A stretch of 9,293 nt of DNA, taken from positions 1 to 9,293 of the forward strand of contig JALTID010000030.1 in the NCBI GenBank assembly GCA_027004335.1, written 5' to 3'. The stretch is from a bacterium. Its GTDB lineage: Bacteria; JALSQH01. Below are positions 6,384-9,293 of the stretch, in pieces. The notes below the pieces were generated by a model. It searched no databases. It saw only the letters and a program-made list of their open reading frames with translations, and was not told the origin of the DNA. Both the position numbers and the translations under genes were made by a program. Each line of letters opens with the position of its first letter. Position 1 is the stretch's first letter.

Positions 6384-6987
6384 TTCTCCCCTCCGGCGCC
6401 TGCTGGTTCACAGGAGGTAATTTCACAGCTCTATTCTTAAGGCTCTGGAGAACTGCCTGATTCTTGTTCATACTCTTTTTCTTCTTTTTAGCAGCAGATT
6501 TACTCTGCTTTTTCATTTTTCCTTGCTTTACAGTCATCTTTGATACAGAGTTCTTTCCCTTACCCTTTTTCATTCTCATCAAAAGAAGCTCCAGATTGAA
6601 TTTCGCCTTGTAGTTACGAGGATTTTTCAGGAGAGCCATCTTATACATCTCCACCGCATTGTTGTACTTCTTCATTTCTTCAAATGCCTTCCCAAGATTG
6701 TAGTAAACCTCATCCTGTGACACCTCTCCAGTAGAGAACGAAAGCCTGAAGTGATCAAGAGCATCTTGAAATTTCTTTTTTTTCAGATAGAGAAGTCCCC
6801 AGTTAAACTGAAATCTACCATTTTTTGCGAACTTATCTGAGAGCTTCTTATATATTTTCAAAGCATCATCCACCTTGCCCTTAGAATAAAGTTTTTCAGC
6901 TTTCTCAAAGGAATCTGGTTCCCTGTAGAACATGCTACCCACCAGAAAGAAAGGAATAATAAGCGTTATAATAAACTTACCCTTCAT
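6367..6987 (-). CDS. batC: BatC-type TPR protein with lysine-rich linker
   Basis: A 206-residue protein. Residues 4-20 are a hydrophobic N-terminal segment, either a signal anchor or a signal peptide. Three TPR units follow at about 27-53 (FEKAEKLYSKGKVDDALKIY), 58-91 (FQFNWGLLYLKKKKFQDALDHF) and 93-126 (VYYNLGKAFEEMKKYNNAVEMY). Residues 140-175 are unusually basic, with 16 lysines in 36 residues including five in a row. The tail (AVLQSLKNRAV ... RIDKDW) matches the short helix and final K-D-W that typically end BatC. The gene overlaps batB by 11 bases and batD by 17. GAGGAAG precedes the ATG. TPRs suggest it bridges the VWA proteins and BatD. In relatives I recall, the linker is glutamine- or acid-rich rather than lysine-rich. 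Confidence 0.85.
   Translation of the reverse strand: MKGKFIITLIIPFFLVGSMFYREPDSFEKAEKLYSKGKVDDALKIYKKLSDKFAKNGRFQFNWGLLYLKKKKFQDALDHFRLSFSTGEVSQDEVYYNLGKAFEEMKKYNNAVEMYKMALLKNPRNYKAKFNLELLLMRMKKGKGKNSVSKMTVKQGKMKKQSKSAAKKKKKSMNKNQAVLQSLKNRAVKLPPVNQQAPEGRIDKDW
6384..6394 (-). promoter_or_regulatory. Ribosome binding site that fixes the TTG start of batD
   Basis: On the minus strand GGAGGGGAGAA runs directly into TTG (6383-6381). The GGAGG core (6394-6390) is six bases from the start codon. It is the strongest ribosome site in the bat operon, it lies inside the end of batC, and it compensates for the weak TTG start. This is the main reason to accept TTG rather than a later codon. Confidence 0.75.
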
Positions 6988-7984
6988 TCTTCCTCAACCT
7001 CAGAAGAGCCTCAATAAACATAAAAATAAAAAGCGGCCCCGCAAACCAGTAAAATCTATCCTCGTAGTGAGAATAAACCCTTTTCTCAACTGTGGATTTT
7101 TCTATCTTTTTAATTTCGGACACTATCTTACCAGCCACTGAGTTACCCTGCAACTGGAAAAAGGCTCCCCCTGAAACCTCTGCTATTTTCTCAAGTGTCT
7201 TTGCATTGAGTTTACTCACTACAAGTTTACCCTTCTCATCTTTTTTATACCCTATCATATTTCCGTGTGAATCAAATAGGGGTATAGGCTCACCAGAGGG
7301 AGTTCCTACCCCCACTGTGAGAATCGTTATTCCTGTTTCACTTAACTTTCTTGCCAGATTCACAGGATCACCGCCAGTTGTATTTTCTCCATCTGAAAAT
7401 AATATTATAACCTTACTCCTATCTCTTGCATTTTTATCCACCTCAAGAAGCATATCTGCCTTTTCAAGAGCATTCTCTATATTCGTTCCCTGATACTTCA
7501 TGAGAGATGTGCTAAGACTCCTTACAAACTCCCTTGCAAAGTCGTAGTCAGTTGTGAGCGGCATTTCCACAGCACCACTACCAGCAAAGATCACCAGTCC
7601 CACCCTATCACCTTTTAACATATCAAGGAGAACTTCAAGCTGAAGTTTAACAAGTCCTAACCTTGATGGATTCACATCCCTTGTATTCATACTTCTTGAA
7701 ACATCTACCACAAAGACGACATCCCTCCCTGAAAATTTATGGATCTCGGATTTCAGTCCATATTGAAACCTTGCCAAAATAAGCGAAAAAAGTGGTATGG
7801 TAAAAAGATAGATACTCCATAAGAATTTCCTACCCCCATCTCCACCCCTTAGAAGAGATTTCAACTGCAATTTAGAAAAGAAAAAGAAAATCTCTTTCCG
7901 CTTCTTATATCCTCGCCACCAGAGAAAGAGAACTGGAATAAGAAAAAGCATCAATAAAAGCAACCATGGATGCATTACCTTCAT
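6977..7984 (-). CDS. batB: BatB-type VWA-domain membrane protein
   Basis: A 335-residue protein. It has a membrane helix at about 7-23, an amphipathic linker, a second helix at about 55-72, a von Willebrand factor A domain at about 86-275, and a final helix at about 310-328 with a short basic tail. The metal (MIDAS) site is complete: D94-V-S96-R-S98, T167 (YQGTN) and D198 (FSDGEN). The region LTTDYDFA and the TVGVGTPSGEPIPLFD segment are typical of Bat VWA proteins, where a loop with D-x-x-G-N (DSHGN) precedes a KLN segment. Its ATG shares one base with the stop of batA (TAATG), so translation is probably by re-initiation. VWA proteins of this group are partners of MoxR AAA+ ATPases and probably bind other envelope proteins through the metal site. 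BatA and BatB are paralogues and probably pair. Confidence 0.92.
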   Translation of the reverse strand: MKVMHPWLLLLMLFLIPVLFLWWRGYKKRKEIFFFFSKLQLKSLLRGGDGGRKFLWSIYLFTIPLFSLILARFQYGLKSEIHKFSGRDVVFVVDVSRSMNTRDVNPSRLGLVKLQLEVLLDMLKGDRVGLVIFAGSGAVEMPLTTDYDFAREFVRSLSTSLMKYQGTNIENALEKADMLLEVDKNARDRSKVIILFSDGENTTGGDPVNLARKLSETGITILTVGVGTPSGEPIPLFDSHGNMIGYKKDEKGKLVVSKLNAKTLEKIAEVSGGAFFQLQGNSVAGKIVSEIKKIEKSTVEKRVYSHYEDRFYWFAGPLFIFMFIEALLRLRKNEG

Positions 7985-8928
7985 TATGGCACCACCAGTA
8001 AAAATGTATTTTCAAGAAAAATTACCGCAAGATAGAAAATAAAGGCAAGCCAGCCTAACATCGGGAAAAGCTCATCATATGAATGGTAAACCTTTACTTC
8101 TATTTTACCCTTCTCCATCCTGTCTATGTCGTGATAGATTCGTCTTAAAGTAGAGGTATCAGTAGCAAGAAAAAATTTCCCCCCTGTCATATAGGCAATT
8201 TTTCTCAGGAGGTTCTCATTTAATTGAGCGGTAGCCCCAAAGTACCTTGCCACTGCCCCTTTTCTTGTTCCCATCCCGATGGTGTAAATTTTTATATGAT
8301 AATCCCTTGCAATTTTGGCAGCATCAAGCGGGGCAATGTTACCTGCATTATTTTCGCCATCGGTTAATAAAATTATAACCTTGGAAGGAGCTTTTGAGTC
8401 CTTTAATCTTGCCACTCCTTCCGCAATTGCCATCCCAATAGCAGTTCCATCTCTTATAAAACCAATCTTAAGCTGATCGAGAATCTGAAGAAGTGCCCCA
8501 TAATCAATGGTAAGAGGGGACATTGTATAAGCGTCTCTTGCAAAAGAGACAAGGCCAATTCTATCATGCTTTCTTCCCCTGATAAATTCCTTAATCACCT
8601 CTTTCGCTGCAGCAAACCTGCTTGGTCTGAAATCAGGGATCTGCATACTACCAGACATATCCAGAAGCAGCATTATGTCAATGCCCTCGGTATTAACTAC
8701 CTTCTCTCCCCTTTCTATCCTGGGTCTCATAAGCATAAGAGCCACCAGAAAAAATGAAAGAAAAAAAAGGTAGGAGGGTAAATTACTGTACCTGATTGGC
8801 TTAACTACCTGTGCAGGAAAAGAATTTTCACCACCTGTGCCCATTCGTGGCATTCTTTTCTCGTAAAGCCAGTAAATTATCAGAGGAATAAAAAGCAGAA
8901 AAAACCACCATGGATACTCAAACTCCAT
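7984..8928 (-). CDS. batA: BatA-type VWA-domain membrane protein
   Basis: A 314-residue protein with N-terminal motif FEYPWWFFLLFIPLI (helix about 8-22), a second helix at about 52-67, then a VWA domain at about 80-280 and a C-terminal helix at about 288-310. The MIDAS site is intact: D90-M-S92-G-S94, T162 (RDGTAIG) and D190 (LTDGENNAG). The R-P-S-R-F-A-A-A-K segment after the metal loop and the TIGMGTRKG strand are typical of BatA. Both VWA loops should lie between the membrane helices, on the periplasmic face. The start overlaps the preceding gene's end by 11 bases, with a GGGGA site about 10 bases upstream. Gene order upstream of a second VWA gene and batC-E supports the name. In some bacteria this operon is linked to aerotolerance or stress survival, but the biochemical activity is not established. 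Confidence 0.92.
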   Translation of the reverse strand: MEFEYPWWFFLLFIPLIIYWLYEKRMPRMGTGGENSFPAQVVKPIRYSNLPSYLFFLSFFLVALMLMRPRIERGEKVVNTEGIDIMLLLDMSGSMQIPDFRPSRFAAAKEVIKEFIRGRKHDRIGLVSFARDAYTMSPLTIDYGALLQILDQLKIGFIRDGTAIGMAIAEGVARLKDSKAPSKVIILLTDGENNAGNIAPLDAAKIARDYHIKIYTIGMGTRKGAVARYFGATAQLNENLLRKIAYMTGGKFFLATDTSTLRRIYHDIDRMEKGKIEVKVYHSYDELFPMLGWLAFIFYLAVIFLENTFLLVVP

Positions 8929-9293
8929 GATACTTCATCCCCAACTTTATTATTTTCTTTGCCATATCAAGAAGTTCGTTAACTTCATCATCTGAAGGTT
9001 GATGCTTTGCAAATTTAATCAGATCGGATTTCTCAAAAAAAACTCTTATCATATTAAGATCAGAAGATGTTATTTTTTTTACCTTCATCTCTGTAATAAT
9101 TTCAAATGTAGTTTCAGCAGGAGCTAAAAAATTAAATACACCTGCAAGATAGTCTTTTGTAATCTCAGTCAACTGGAGAAAAAACTCCTTCCATCTTTTA
9201 TTTTGATAAAATTTAGATGTGAGAAGTTCATTCAATCTTCTTTCTGCAACAATTTCAGGTGGCACGGTTTCCTCCAGGACAACTTTTTTAGCC
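8918..9293 (-). CDS. DUF4381/'BatX'-like protein, C-terminal part (5' end off-window)
   Basis: The frame is open from the right edge, so the gene enters from outside. About 125 residues are visible, ending KYHGV and a TGA inside the batA start (11-base overlap). The GTG at 9265 is not the true start, because coding-like sequence (KKVVLEETV) continues before it. The motif V-P-P-E-I-x-A-E-R-R-L-N-E-L, then FFLQLTEITKDYL, then T-T-x-E-I and FFEKSDLIKFAKHQPS, matches the helical C-terminal part of proteins encoded between the DUF58 gene and batA. Those proteins usually have an N-terminal membrane helix and a proline-rich linker, which would lie off-window. No catalytic motif is visible. The assignment rests on position and the helical pattern, so the family name is tentative. 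Confidence 0.68.
   Translation of the reverse strand, partial: AKKVVLEETVPPEIVAERRLNELLTSKFYQNKRWKEFFLQLTEITKDYLAGVFNFLAPAETTFEIITEMKVKKITSSDLNMIRVFFEKSDLIKFAKHQPSDDEVNELLDMAKKIIKLGMKYHGV

Noticed and set aside
7092-7493. Plus-strand open frame opposite batB
   Set aside because: It lies wholly within the VWA-coding region of batB. Its serine/leucine-rich translation is a typical antisense shadow.

Overview
The window is AT-rich bacterial DNA. Arginine is mostly AGA/AGG and the sense strands are purine-rich. Outer-membrane-type genes (a signal-peptide beta-barrel ending in phenylalanine and a LolA-like periplasmic carrier) point to a two-membrane (Gram-negative) bacterium. A Bat (aerotolerance-type) operon fits Bacteroidota, Spirochaetota, Acidobacteriota, Deferribacterota and several deep-branching anaerobic phyla. 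The window has no rRNA or tRNA, so I do not assign a phylum.

Left block, + strand, 1-2848: three tightly coupled envelope genes. They are the C-terminal half of an MMPL/RND-type inner-membrane transporter (broken by an apparent frameshift at about 46-63), a LolA-like periplasmic protein, and an outer-membrane beta-barrel. Overlaps, a 1-base gap and strong ribosome sites suggest one mRNA. Together they look like an inner membrane-periplasm-outer membrane route for a lipid or other hydrophobic cargo. The cargo cannot be read from this sequence.

Middle, 2849-3760: a 126-base intergenic region holds a near-perfect 12+5+12 palindrome and a good sigma-70-type promoter, followed by an IclR-family regulator on the + strand. 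The regulator's 3' end overlaps the end of the opposing operon by 15 bases.

Right block, - strand, read from 9293 down to 3746: the end of a membrane-protein gene of the DUF4381/'BatX' kind, then batA, batB, batC, batD, batE and a 64-residue four-cysteine zinc-ribbon gene. Every junction overlaps (11, 1, 11, 17, 16 and 91 bases), so this is a translationally coupled operon. The usual upstream partners, a MoxR AAA+ ATPase and a DUF58 protein, would lie beyond the right edge. BatA and BatB are membrane-anchored VWA proteins with intact metal sites, BatC and BatE carry TPRs, and BatD is a large periplasmic beta-rich protein with one C-terminal membrane helix. They probably form an envelope complex, linked to oxygen or stress tolerance in some bacteria.

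Most of the window is recognisable. The points most worth a second look are the frame break in the transporter, the cysteine-rich small gene embedded in the end of batE, the palindrome beside the iclR promoter, the lysine-rich tail of BatC, and the terminator-less convergent junction.
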